Shown here one piece after another: positions 9,701 to 15,382 of a stretch of 15,647 nucleotides of DNA. The notes under the pieces were generated by a model. It did not search any database, was not told the DNA's origin, and was given only the letters and a program-made list of their open reading frames with translations. Where the stretch lies: contig NC_092571.1 in the NCBI RefSeq assembly GCF_037975245.1, forward strand, positions 23,735,917 to 23,751,563. The letters run 5' to 3'. Every line of letters begins with the position of its first letter. The first letter of the stretch is position 1. The position numbers and the translations under genes are program-made. Source of the stretch: Apostichopus japonicus (lineage: Eukaryota; Echinodermata; Holothuroidea; Aspidochirotida; Stichopodidae).

Positions 9701-12700
9701 TGTCAATTTCTGATCCACCTATATAATTTGGATCACAGTGTGGGATCGCATCTCTAAGGCCATTGTTATCTGATGTGCACTCCTCAGAAGTAGAGTCAGA
9801 ATCAGTCTTGGATCCATCTGAGCAGTATGGATCATTGAACGAGACAGAAACCTTGTGGTGATTATCATGTGACTTGCACTTCAAAATGGGACTACCTGGA
9901 ACCTCCTTGGATCCATCTGAACATTCCGGATCAACCTGCGAGACATCATCATCTTCCCGATCATCAGGTGGTTTGCACTCCAATGAGGCATGACTAGATC
10001 CAGTTTTGGATCCATCTGAAGATTTCCAATAACTTTGCAAGGTGTCTCTGCCATTATTACCATTTTGTTTACAATCCAAAGAAGCACTGCTAGATTCAGT
10101 CTTGGATCCATCTGAAGGTTTCGGATCACCCTGCAAGACATGATCCTTCTCATGATTATCATGCCTTGCAATTCCTTTTTGACTTGTCTCAGGTAAAATG
10201 TGTTTATGATATCTTGGTGTATTTGGCACCATGCCAAACACAGAGTTGTCCTCCACTTTCTGTGTTTCTCCACTTAAGTCGGCGCAAAAACCTTCATCTT
10301 TGTTTTCCTTTCCCACAAAAACATTTTTCTCTCTACCTTTTTGGCATTCAGATTCATCTTTGGTCTCCTCCAACACATGTTCACAGATCTGAATTTCATC
10401 CTCTGTGCCACATGAACTGTTTTCTGTGAGTTTGGCACCTAAGAAATTTGCCATAATACCACCTTCCTTAGCAACACTGATGACCTTTGACCTAGAAGTA
10501 TCTTTCATCAATGAACCATTTGAATCATTAGCTTTAACATCCAAGTTTCTATTACTATGAGGTTCTGGTGTAATAGTTGCACCTGATAACATATTCAAAG
10601 GAAATTTCCTCTCTCTTTTGAAAATATTGTCTGATCTTGAAGGTAATTTTTTGGCAAGTATTCGTTTCTTTGGTTTGATAAAATTAAGCAGTGAGTAGGA
10701 TTTGCCTCTTTTCTTTCCGCTGCTGAGAGATGAGCCCGAATTTGCAGAATCTTCACGAATGTTCCTGACGGCTTTCTTCTTTGCGGCATCAGATTTAACA
10801 ACCAGCAAATCTTCCAACGATTTGGATAATTTCGAAGAGCAAGAAGCCTTTTTCAGTCTGCTGATCTGAACACCAACCTAGAAATGGAGAAACAGATTCG
10901 TACTAATTAAACTGAAAATTTAATCAAGATCAGTGGGCCATATCCCCCTCCCTCCTGCCTCCCAAAAATGATTGGGGCAAAATGGTAAAATCGGGGAGAT
11001 TTTCACATTAGCCTAGGAAGAATAAGACCACTGTGCACCCCTCATCTCTACCTCACACAAAGTAATATTAATTAGCACAACCTTTTGTTTAGACCAGGGG
11101 TGGGCAACCTTTTTGGATGAATGGGCCAGATATAAGGAGTGAAAAATTGACTGGGCCGCACCTAACCAACGACCTGCTGTTGATTTCAAACCTTTCAAGC
11201 AATAGGTGTGTGTACTTAATCTGTATTCACAAAAACATAATGTCAATACAGTAAAGTTGATAATTAATGGGGATAATAGGCCTACCCGACAGCATCATTA
11301 GTGCCGATAAATTCTAAGCAGCTAGCTCTTTTTTTGGTGATGATGTAAAATAGACTGATTTTTTTTCTTTTTCCTGAGACATCTCACAGGCCACAAAAAA
11401 ATCACTGGCGGGCCGCATGTGGCCCGCGGGCCGTAGGTTGCCCACCACTGGTTTAGACCAATTAATATAGACCAAATTTATAGTCTAAAATAAGCCTCAG
11501 AATGCTCCATTTAAGTTCTAAACATTTAATTTTCTTCTGAGGGATGACCCCAAAATGCACTTCATGGGGGTCAACTTCAATGACCCCATGACCGCACCTC
11601 TCCTTTATAAAATCCTTGATTCACCTCTGGCTCTCCCATAAAGGTTTATGCCTCTACCCCAATCAGTCGACGTAAGTTCTAAATTTGCCCTTCCCCACCT
11701 GTTGAAATCCTGTGCAATACCAATGATCAAAGATCTATAACAATGCTACAATTGGGAGTACCAACTTTAGCGAACACATTCATACCAGGATATTAAGGCC
11801 TACCCTGTGCCCTGTTCTCTTGGCTAGACCGTTACTACACACAGTTAAGGATCCATGGAGGCTAAGAAGCACAATACTACATTACTCAAATATCCAATAA
11901 AACTAGTGAATTGCCATGTTTCTTTTCCAAATTCTTCTTACCCATCTAAACTGCCTTCACACCCATACAATTACAATACGTAAGTTTCTAATGTACGTTA
12001 AATCTGTCAGAATACAATACCGTTTCATATTTACATTGAGTATTAAAAGTCAAATAAACATATAATTATCCCAACAAAAAAAAAGTAGGAGTGATGGAAC
12101 GACTTGAAAAGTTTTTGACTTACGCCACGAATGTCCGTAGGGGTTGCGTTCATCTGCAATAGGATGTTCCTATATTCCCTCCTTATGGTACCCAAGTCAT
12201 CAGTTTCCTGCGGGAGCGTGGCGCTTCGTATTTTGTTATCGTACACGCCATAGCCCATGAACTTAGTATCCTCCTTTGGCGTACCGGCTCTCCTTACCTG
12301 CCAAGATAAATTATTGGCAACTGTTGGAACAGTTCAATTTCCTGTTATGATATTTATCTGACAAAGGATCGAACAACAAACTATATGCCAAGCAATAAGG
12401 AAATCACTATTATAGTTTAATATGTGATAAGAGAAATTACTTGAAATATTAAATATTACGGAACATTCTTTAATACACAGACGTCACAGCTTGTTAGACT
12501 ATTTAAACAATAGATAAAATGAACAAAAATCCTAGGTCATGCATGAAATTAGGTACATGACATAAGATTTACATGCAACTTTTTTTTTTTATTATTATTA
12601 ATTTTCGAGTTTTTTGTTTTGTTTTATTAAATTAAAGCAGCTGGTGCAGGTATTATACACCACGTGAACTGTTTATTTTACTCACATTACTTGTGAATTA

Positions 12701-15287
12701 GTTAATACAAACCATATGAAGATTTTTTTTTCAAAATACTGATACAATACAATACTGATACAATATACTGACAGTAACAAGGTGACAATCACATCTTTAA
12801 GTATTTTGGGATGGAGGGGAAGGGGGACTAACGCATTTCACTCCTCGCCCCACCAATTTGGGGTTTAAGACCTTTAATGTGAGGGAAGGTCACTAAAGAA
12901 CTGTTCCCCTCTCTTTTGATCAAAAACAGCATTTTACAAACACTCGTAAATGGGGCTTGTAGGCTGGCCGCATTTTTCCCACCTGTCCTTAGACCCATCC
13001 CCAGGATGAAGCCAGTTTAATAAACTCTTTTTTCTAAAAATTGACAGTTTACCATTTCTCCCCAAACCCCACTTTGAGAAGCAACTTGACATGCATTCTT
13101 GATCCTACAGTGTTACAAGTGAAATCAAATCTTCTTTGAAAGTGTTGACTAGGCTCCATATGGAAATATTGTACATAAGGTTTCAAAAAACTTTCATGAG
13201 GAACAGGACCTCATTTGACCTCATGAGGTAATAAAAACAGTTACTTTGAGTTGATCTTTTATCATTTTTGTTGATGCTATTTCATAGTCAAACCTCCACA
13301 GTGATGTTTGGCCCCTACAAGGAAATCTGGGGCAAAAGTTAGCCAAGCTACAGTAGGTGCACCCCCCACTCTGACAGCTGACCATCACAGTTAATAATTA
13401 CATGATTTTTGTCCCTGCTGACCACAAGACCAAATCTCCAGCTAAATCAGCTAGGATCTATTTTTAAATATATCGTGAAGCTTAAATGTGCAACTAATTG
13501 GCCTCTTATGATGCAATTGAAGTGGATTGTGCACAAGCCCACAGGCCAAACCGAATGTAAAATTGTGAAGATAAAGGGAGGATCAACTAATAGCTAGACC
13601 AGACGGGCAGAAAATTATTCAGAGAGTGTATCTAATATGTTTGGACCAGACTGCTCCTGAGGGATATATGGTTGGGTTGGATGTGTGGCCCATTAATGTA
13701 GGGCAGGAAAATACACTATGTCATTAGGTTAGTTACGTTTCATTTCGAATAAAGAACTGTAAGTTCGAAAAACTTCTGCATTTTATTAGAATAAAAAAAC
13801 AATTATTTAACTCACTCATTGAACTTTCACTTGGTTTTCTTAGTTGGATCACACACAATAAATACCACTCTAGATAGTGGTCAAAATTTGACAAAGGTGA
13901 AATGTTGATATCTACATACATCAAAATTAATCAGTGTTTCAACATGTCATGTCTCAATTTTCAAAAGACAAAATCGAAATGGAAAGACTCAAACAAATTT
14001 TGGTTGCATTTCTCTGACATGAGTTGACTCAGGACGTTTCATGGCAGAGAACTGACTTTTAAAAGAATACTGTTTACGAATTCTATGGCAGAATCTAACC
14101 TTTAACTTAACAGTCAAAGTACGTCCAGCCATCTCCAAATCGTGCAACCTCTTATGGAGTTCCTGAGAGAGACGAAATATGAAATTTAACACGTCTGCTT
14201 CCTGGAAGGGAAATTAAGAAAAAAAGAAAAGGATGACAAGATGTTACATTCTGTATTATAAGTTCAACAGTCTTTCATGGGTCTAGAATGTAATAAGTGA
14301 CAGTAGTCAAAAGTTGCTAGGCTGAATAAAGTACACAGGCCCAGAATACAGAAATGTACTACAGTATTTGAGCTGTGAGAGGTTAGTGATAAAACACAGC
14401 ACATCATATTAGAAAAGGAAAGGAATGAAATGATCATGTAATTGGTCCCCAAACGCTAAGAGGGCTGAGGGTTCACAAAGTTTATTGACAGAAGTTGGGC
14501 CTTCCCAACCCTCATCCTTTCTCACCCAAAAAGAAAATATAATCCAATATGCTAAATTCTTTCATATTTAATCTAGATAGTTCAGTGACATGGTTTACTA
14601 AACAATTCGATATATTCAACACCTGTCAAATCATATGATATCAATTAGTAAAATTCTTCTTGACAACTTTAAAACGTCAATAACGTATTTCTTTACAATA
14701 ATGAGTCATTCAATTACCACTTCTTGGGGTGAGGGTGGGGGGGGGGGGAAGGTGGCACCTGCATCAAATGTCTAACTGATGACTAATAAACCCATGGCAA
14801 TACCGGTCTATTTGACATAAGCTTAATTTATAGCTTCACTTCAACTGGAGCTGTTATTTTAATTACTCACACACAAAGTTCACAAACTTAAACGTTTTTT
14901 AAGCTAGTAATGACTCATTCTTAGCAACCAGACAACGAAGAGAAGGAAGTAATTTGCTTTTACTACAGAATTAAGAAACTCCTATATTCGTTGAATAGCA
15001 GCCATATACGAACGTTTCTTTTGTTTTCATAAGCAGGACAATGAACACAAAACAAAGAGAACTCACGACTTTAAAGCGTATGCCATAGTTCACCTCGACA
15101 GAAACGTATTTCCTTTCTTTCTCCATCCTGATTGGTCGATCGTCCTCCCCTCTACAGTGTTGGTAGATGATGTGTCCTGTCTTACTGCCGAACTGTGTTT
15201 GCAAATTATCTAACGTCAGCTGCTGCAGATCAGCACAGGTGTGAATGCCCATGGTCTGAAGTTTCTTGCTTATGGACCCTCCAACAC
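615..15287 (-). CDS. REV1: REV1-family gene with two tandem polymerase domains (partial, 9 exons)
   Basis: This is a gene-level entry: join of 15287-15067, 14201-14100, 12297-12124, 10877-7255, 6311-6157, 4870-4748, 3065-2845, 2464-2363 and 788-615, all on the minus strand. All nine exons have AG acceptors and GT donors, and their phases (1-0, 0-0, 0-0, 0-2, 2-1, 1-1, 1-0, 0-0, 0-0) join in one frame. REV1 is a nuclear Y-family polymerase that inserts dCMP opposite template G or abasic sites and acts as a scaffold in translesion synthesis. Exons 1-3 plus the first residues of exon 4 are the C-terminal half of one catalytic domain. The rest of exon 4 plus exons 5-9 form a second, nearly complete one. 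Both ends are missing: BRCT and Pol-1 palm lie to the right, and the last Pol-2 residues and C-terminal domain lie to the left. Family assignment is very secure. That the two domains lie in one polypeptide is inferred from splice phase and the continuous frame. Two overlapping transcription units are less likely. Confidence 0.88.
1327..1723 (+). repeat. 37-bp minisatellite, about 10.5 copies
   Basis: The unit begins ggttactcttggttggggag and continues tgtgtgaccggctttc(a/g). It repeats with period 37 from 1327 to about 1698, followed by a shortened copy (..ggttaccgagtgtgaccgtctttca) to 1723. Units differ by only a few bases, mainly gg/ag/gc before ttgggga, so the array is fairly young. It is intronic (between exons 8 and 9), and the open frames crossing it are by-products of the repeat. 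Confidence 0.95.
1846..2178 (-). mobile_element. tRNA-derived SINE (tRNA-Ser-like head)
   Basis: On the minus strand an RNA polymerase III box A (TGGTCGAGTGGATAAAGG, complement of 2152-2169) is followed by box B (GGTTCGATTCC, complement of 2097-2107). The head resembles tRNA-Ser (GAGTGG.TAA.GG..ATGG..TTGAA) but lacks a foldable acceptor stem, so it is not a tRNA gene. An unrelated body follows and then a (TTA/TTG)n-type 3' tail at about 1846-1866. The body contains a short tandem duplication around accatagattgctctta / accatagactgctctt (2024-2063). Boundaries are approximate. Confidence 0.85.
2363..2464 (-). CDS. REV1: Exon 8: Pol-2 little finger helix
   Basis: The exon is 102 bp (34 codons), phase 0-0, with acceptor ctttgatttag and donor GTAGGA. 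The product reads NAEALKFVADLAEVVHKKL, then GMAGRTIMLKAK. It aligns with human EAEAFLLSLSEEIQRRL..GMKGKRLTLK and with the first-copy exon 14100-14201. It is too short to stand out as an open reading frame. It is recognised by homology, flanking splice sites and its exact length match. Confidence 0.92.
2845..3065 (-). CDS. REV1: Exon 7: Pol-2 thumb and start of little finger
   Basis: The exon is 221 bp, phase 1-0, the same size and phase as 15067-15287. The acceptor is ttgatttcag and the donor is GTACGT after codon GGG. The product begins GVGRATSQKLMHLGITTCSDL and ends VNYGIRFKG. By hand alignment 42 of 74 residues equal the first copy. The canonical stretch DDRPIRMEKERKYVS of the first copy is NDQPVRMERQQKLVS here. 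This copy has therefore diverged further from the usual REV1 sequence where the little finger begins. The frame is open, and there is no sign of decay. Confidence 0.94.
3788..3935 (-). repeat. 48-bp tandem repeat with telomere-like CCCTAA core
   Basis: Three units of exactly 48 bp start at 3788, 3836 and 3884. Each consists of gtaaccctaaccctaagcct, then aa(t/c)cctaaagta, then a taccaccttttgt hinge, and the last hinge ends at 3935. Part of each unit is (CCCTAA)n, i.e. TTAGGG on the minus strand. Degenerate hinge words without the telomeric part continue leftwards (about 3703-3785). The Leu-Gly-rich frame through this array (3585-3926) is a repeat artefact. Confidence 0.9.
4033..4075. repeat. 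Near-perfect palindrome of the gaagaagatcc motif
   Basis: Arms gatccttcttcaaag(tcaaa) and (tttgac)ctttgaagaagatcc face each other with a loop of about 2 nt and a one-base slip. It would form a hairpin of roughly 20 bp. The right arm is also the start of a hammerhead-like motif that is interrupted at 4079. Confidence 0.75.
4079..4226. mobile_element. Short nested insertion with terminal inverted repeats (possible MITE)
   Basis: The 148-bp segment begins CAGGGAATAATTTAT and ends ATATTATTCCGGCCCTG. Its reverse complement starts CAGGGCCGGAATAATATA, so the ends are inverted repeats apart from a 4-base gap. It is flanked by CCTGC at 4074-4078 and 4227-4231. Removing it restores a gaagaagatCCTGCtaggatcgaaa motif like the one at 6512. 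The superfamily is not assignable from this. Confidence 0.6.
4335..4692 (-). repeat. Dispersed repeat, arm B of a 4-kb inverted pair
   Basis: This is the reverse-complement copy of 1-372, lying in the intron between exons 6 and 7. Its outer edge (caatgcc, 4692) is 55 bp from the end of exon 6. The pair brackets exons 7, 8 and 9. Confidence 0.9.
4748..4870 (-). CDS. REV1: Exon 6: Pol-2 palm end (ARL..KPNG)
   Basis: The exon is 123 bp, phase 1-1, with acceptor cctttttag and donor GTAATT. The product begins ASNTLLARLCTRVAKPNGIY and ends VRELPG. It corresponds to the REV1/Y-family block SN.LLAR..TR.AKP.G (human SNILLARMATRKAKPDG) that closes the palm before the thumb. The conserved Lys in AKPNG is present. 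The intron after this exon starts only 55 bp from a dispersed inverted repeat (4335-4692). Confidence 0.94.
4936..4988 (+). repeat. Partial copy of the 5040/13300 dispersed repeat
   Basis: CACTCTGACAGCTGATCATC..TCTCCCTGCTG matches 13367-13420. It is inverted relative to 5465-5417, so the local region looks like an element with terminal inverted repeats of about 50 bp. However, homology of the larger repeat extends beyond 5465, so these are not simple element ends. Confidence 0.75.
5040..5537 (-). repeat. Unclassified dispersed repeat, copy A
   Basis: The reverse complement of this segment aligns with 13300-13716 over most of its length. Shared words include agttagccaagcta, ccaaatctccagct, acaggccaaaccgaa, tctaatatgtttggacc and agggcaggaaa. 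Copy A has extra internal sequence. It lies in the intron between exons 5 and 6, next to the SINE at 5555. No protein is apparent. Confidence 0.85.
5555..5868 (-). mobile_element. tRNA-derived SINE with GCGCTTTGAGAC tail
   Basis: Minus strand: box A-like TGGCCAATTGGCTAAGGC (complement of 5840-5857) and box B GGTTTGATTCC (complement of 5803-5813). These are followed by a body with TGCCCAAGATGC-like and GGTACCGGTGAGG words, then AAAGCGCTTTGAGACC, AAAGTGCTAAATAAA and a (TTA)n end near 5557-5572. The AAGCGCTTTGAGA 3' module recurs in invertebrate and fish SINEs (established in general; the exact family is not assigned). The 63-codon frame in it is not a gene. Confidence 0.85.
6157..6311 (-). CDS. 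REV1: Exon 5: Pol-2 palm with catalytic SCDE
   Basis: The exon is 155 bp, entering in phase 2 (AG+T gives Ser) and leaving in phase 1. The acceptor is aaatttag and the donor is GTAAGG. The product begins SFTNEIEAVSCDEMFVDV and ends IASVGIG. The adjacent Asp-Glu in SCDE are the second pair of metal-binding catalytic residues of Y-family polymerases (human REV1 D570/E571), and the flanks match the human EAVSCDEALVDI and ASVGIG. Pol-2 therefore retains its catalytic acids on sequence. Confidence 0.95.
6312..7254 (-). other. Intron between exons 4 and 5
   Basis: The only structured element is the hammerhead-like motif at 6507-6545, followed by a stretch to about 6600 that may belong to the same remnant. 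The rest (6600-7250) is AT-rich and has an A-run near 6986-6996. No gene is seen. Confidence 0.6.
6507..6545 (+). ncRNA. Hammerhead-ribozyme-like motif in a retroelement remnant
   Basis: The order of elements fits a hammerhead with a minimal stem III. GCCT (6507-6510) pairs with AGGC (6542-6545) as stem I, followed by core CTGAAGA (6511-6517) and stem II GATCCT-gct-AGGATC (6519-6533). Then come GAA and a two-pair stem III in ACGT, followed by C as the cleavage base. Position 7 of the core tolerates any base, so CTGAAGA is allowed. One extra A (6518) before stem II is a departure. Penelope-like retroelements are known to carry such ribozymes. Activity here is unproven. Confidence 0.45.
7255..10877 (-). 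CDS. REV1: Exon 4: end of Pol-1, long repeat linker, N-digit and palm/fingers of Pol-2
   Basis: This is a 3623-bp internal exon (1207 codons plus 2 bases) with acceptor tttctag and donor GTAGGA. Residue numbers here count from the exon start. Residues 1-8, VGVQISRL, finish Pol-1. Residues 55-72 are basic (KKRGK..IKPKKR). Residues 255-418 hold about five 33-residue SDGSK repeats. Residues 654-848 hold about 21 nine-residue SQ repeats. Residues 899-930 begin FLADFYNHSRYHHMATW, the REV1 N-digit with the template-displacing Arg at 908. HIDMDCFF (first Asp at 996) is the first metal-binding motif. Residues 1022-1153 are an expanded palm insert. EIASCSYEAR lies near 1156-1165, followed by the fingers and LYETVA. 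No Met is needed: the exon is entered by splicing, and the upstream frame is open to the acceptor. The exon fuses the C-terminal end of one domain to the N-terminal part of the next. It contains no recognisable BRCT, ubiquitin-binding or C-terminal REV1 domain. Confidence 0.93.
8334..8918 (-). repeat. In-frame tandem repeat, about 21 nine-residue SQ units (SQ/TQ cluster)
   Basis: The 195 residues (654-848 of exon 4) are built from a 27-bp unit coding roughly xSQ(D/E)xSxxx, for example SSQECSVFR, STQDGSNPQ, CSQDSLKYN, HSQDVSTSK and GSQDNSIFS. I count 13 SQ or TQ dipeptides in it. Such SQ/TQ cluster domains are known targets of the ATM/ATR (Tel1/Mec1) kinases. Phosphorylation here is inference only. 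Confidence 0.92.
9624..10115 (-). repeat. In-frame tandem repeat, about five 33-residue SDGSK units
   Basis: Within exon 4 the word SDGSK starts at 10115, 10019, 9920 and 9821, with a degenerate fifth copy (IGGSE) at 9722. The spacings are 96, 99, 99 and 99 bp (32-33 residues). A typical unit is SDGSKT, then acidic/Ser-rich residues with a conserved Cys (DCK, ECK, KCK, ECT), then a D/N-H-rich stretch ending in DP.C. The unit is acidic and probably disordered. I know of no domain like it. Confidence 0.9.
10878..12123 (-). other. Intron between exons 3 and 4 (apart from the hAT element)
   Basis: Outside 11087-11458 there is no gene. The segment 10930-11040 and the segment 11500-11700 are C/T-rich, repeat-like sequence (for example tgaccccaaaatgcacttcatgggggtc), possibly old transposon fragments. 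I cannot classify them. Confidence 0.6.
11095..11450. mobile_element. Non-autonomous hAT transposon (MITE), 356 bp
   Basis: Terminal inverted repeats are CAGGGGTGGGCAACCT (11095) and CAGTGGTGGGCAACCT (reverse complement of the right end, 11450). It is flanked by a perfect 8-bp target duplication GTTTAGAC at 11087-11094 and 11451-11458. An 8-bp duplication with CA(G)..TG ends is the hAT signature. Subterminal gggccgca / gcgggccgc words are present. There is no transposase. It sits in the intron between exons 3 and 4. Confidence 0.93.
12124..12297 (-). CDS. REV1: Exon 3 in window: Pol-1 little finger, last major exon
   Basis: The exon is 174 bp (58 codons), phase 0-0, with acceptor cttggcag and a perfect GTAAGT donor. 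The product starts VRRAGTPKEDTKFMGYGVYDN, continues ATLPQETDDLGTI and ends ATPTDIRG. This matches the REV1 block VRKPGAP..KF.GHG..DN ... DMRG that closes the little finger. The exon must join exon 4, whose first codons read VGVQISRL, giving DIRG-VGVQISRL (human DMRG-VGIHVNQL). The homologous second-copy exon is 615-788, identical in length. Confidence 0.93.
12298..14099 (-). other. Intron between exons 2 and 3
   Basis: Apart from repeat copy B (13300-13716) this is AT-rich sequence. It has a T-run (12582-12591), a small gatacaatac-type reiteration near 12740-12765 and a G/C-rich patch at 12810-13010. No coding or RNA gene is supported. Confidence 0.6.
13300..13716 (+). repeat. Unclassified dispersed repeat, copy B
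   Basis: This is the plus-strand copy of the repeat at 5040-5537, in the intron between exons 2 and 3. The two host introns are not equivalent positions in the two polymerase copies, so the similarity reflects transposition rather than the gene's internal duplication. The 62-codon frame at 13409-13597 lies inside it and is not supported as a gene. Confidence 0.85.
14100..14201 (-). CDS. REV1: Exon 2 in window: Pol-1 little finger helix
   Basis: The exon is 102 bp (34 codons), phase 0 at both ends. The acceptor is cttccag and the donor is GTTAGA, a weaker match than the other donors. The peptide EADVLNFIFRLSQELHKRL is followed by MAGRTLTVKLK, the REV1 segment corresponding to the human little-finger region (EAEAFLLSLSEEIQRRL, then MKGKRLTLKI). 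Its counterpart in the second polymerase domain is 2363-2464, also 102 bp. By hand count only 14 of 34 residues are shared between them, concentrated in MAGRT and the hydrophobic positions. Confidence 0.92.
14202..15066 (-). other. Intron between exons 1 and 2
   Basis: There is nothing recognisable except a poly-G run near 14736-14749, a likely slippage-prone tract. Short frames here have no support. Confidence 0.6.
15067..15287 (-). CDS. REV1: Exon 1 in window: Pol-1 thumb and start of little finger
   Basis: The exon is 221 bp and encodes 73 codons plus the last two bases of a split Gly codon. The acceptor follows a short pyrimidine stretch (..tctgagcag) and the donor is GTGAGT after codon GTC. 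The product begins GVGGSISKKLQTMGIHTCADL, the helix-hairpin-helix of the Y-family thumb that grips the primer-template minor groove. It ends with CRGEDDRPIRMEKERK..VNYGIRF, which is very close to the REV1 little-finger entry (human: DDRPVRTEKERK..NYGIRF). It therefore looks like the better conserved of the two copies. The preceding palm exons of this copy are outside the window. The homologous exon of the second copy is 2845-3065, with the same length and phase. Confidence 0.93.
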
Positions 15288-15382
15288 CTGCTCAGACAAA
15301 GTGATTCAAAAGATGGAGATATAATAATTGCAATTAACAGTTATGGGCTGTCCATCATAAACAAGGTTCACTGTCTATGAAA

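Noticed and set aside
7280-10429. Several plus-strand frames (7280-7754, 8197-8391, 8953-9156, 10166-10429) and minus-strand alternative frames
   Set aside because: They overlap the REV1 exon 4 coding strand and have no homology. They are shadows.
7251-10817. Exon 4 as a stand-alone 1188-residue single-exon gene starting at 10817
   Set aside because: The codon at 10817 is TTG, the frame is open upstream to an AG acceptor, and the apparent stop TAG is inside the GTAGGA donor. The catalytic SCDE lies only in the next exon.
11013-11246. 77-codon minus-strand frame
   Set aside because: It crosses the end of the hAT element and intron sequence with no family match.
615-15287. Two separate tandem REV1 genes
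   Set aside because: There is no stop, polyadenylation or new BRCT/start region between exon 3 and the second palm. The exon 3 to exon 4 splice keeps DIRG-VG in phase. Not fully excluded without transcripts.
615-15287. Assembly artefact duplicating one domain
   Set aside because: The two copies differ at many residues and share no intron sequence, so they are not two reads of one locus.
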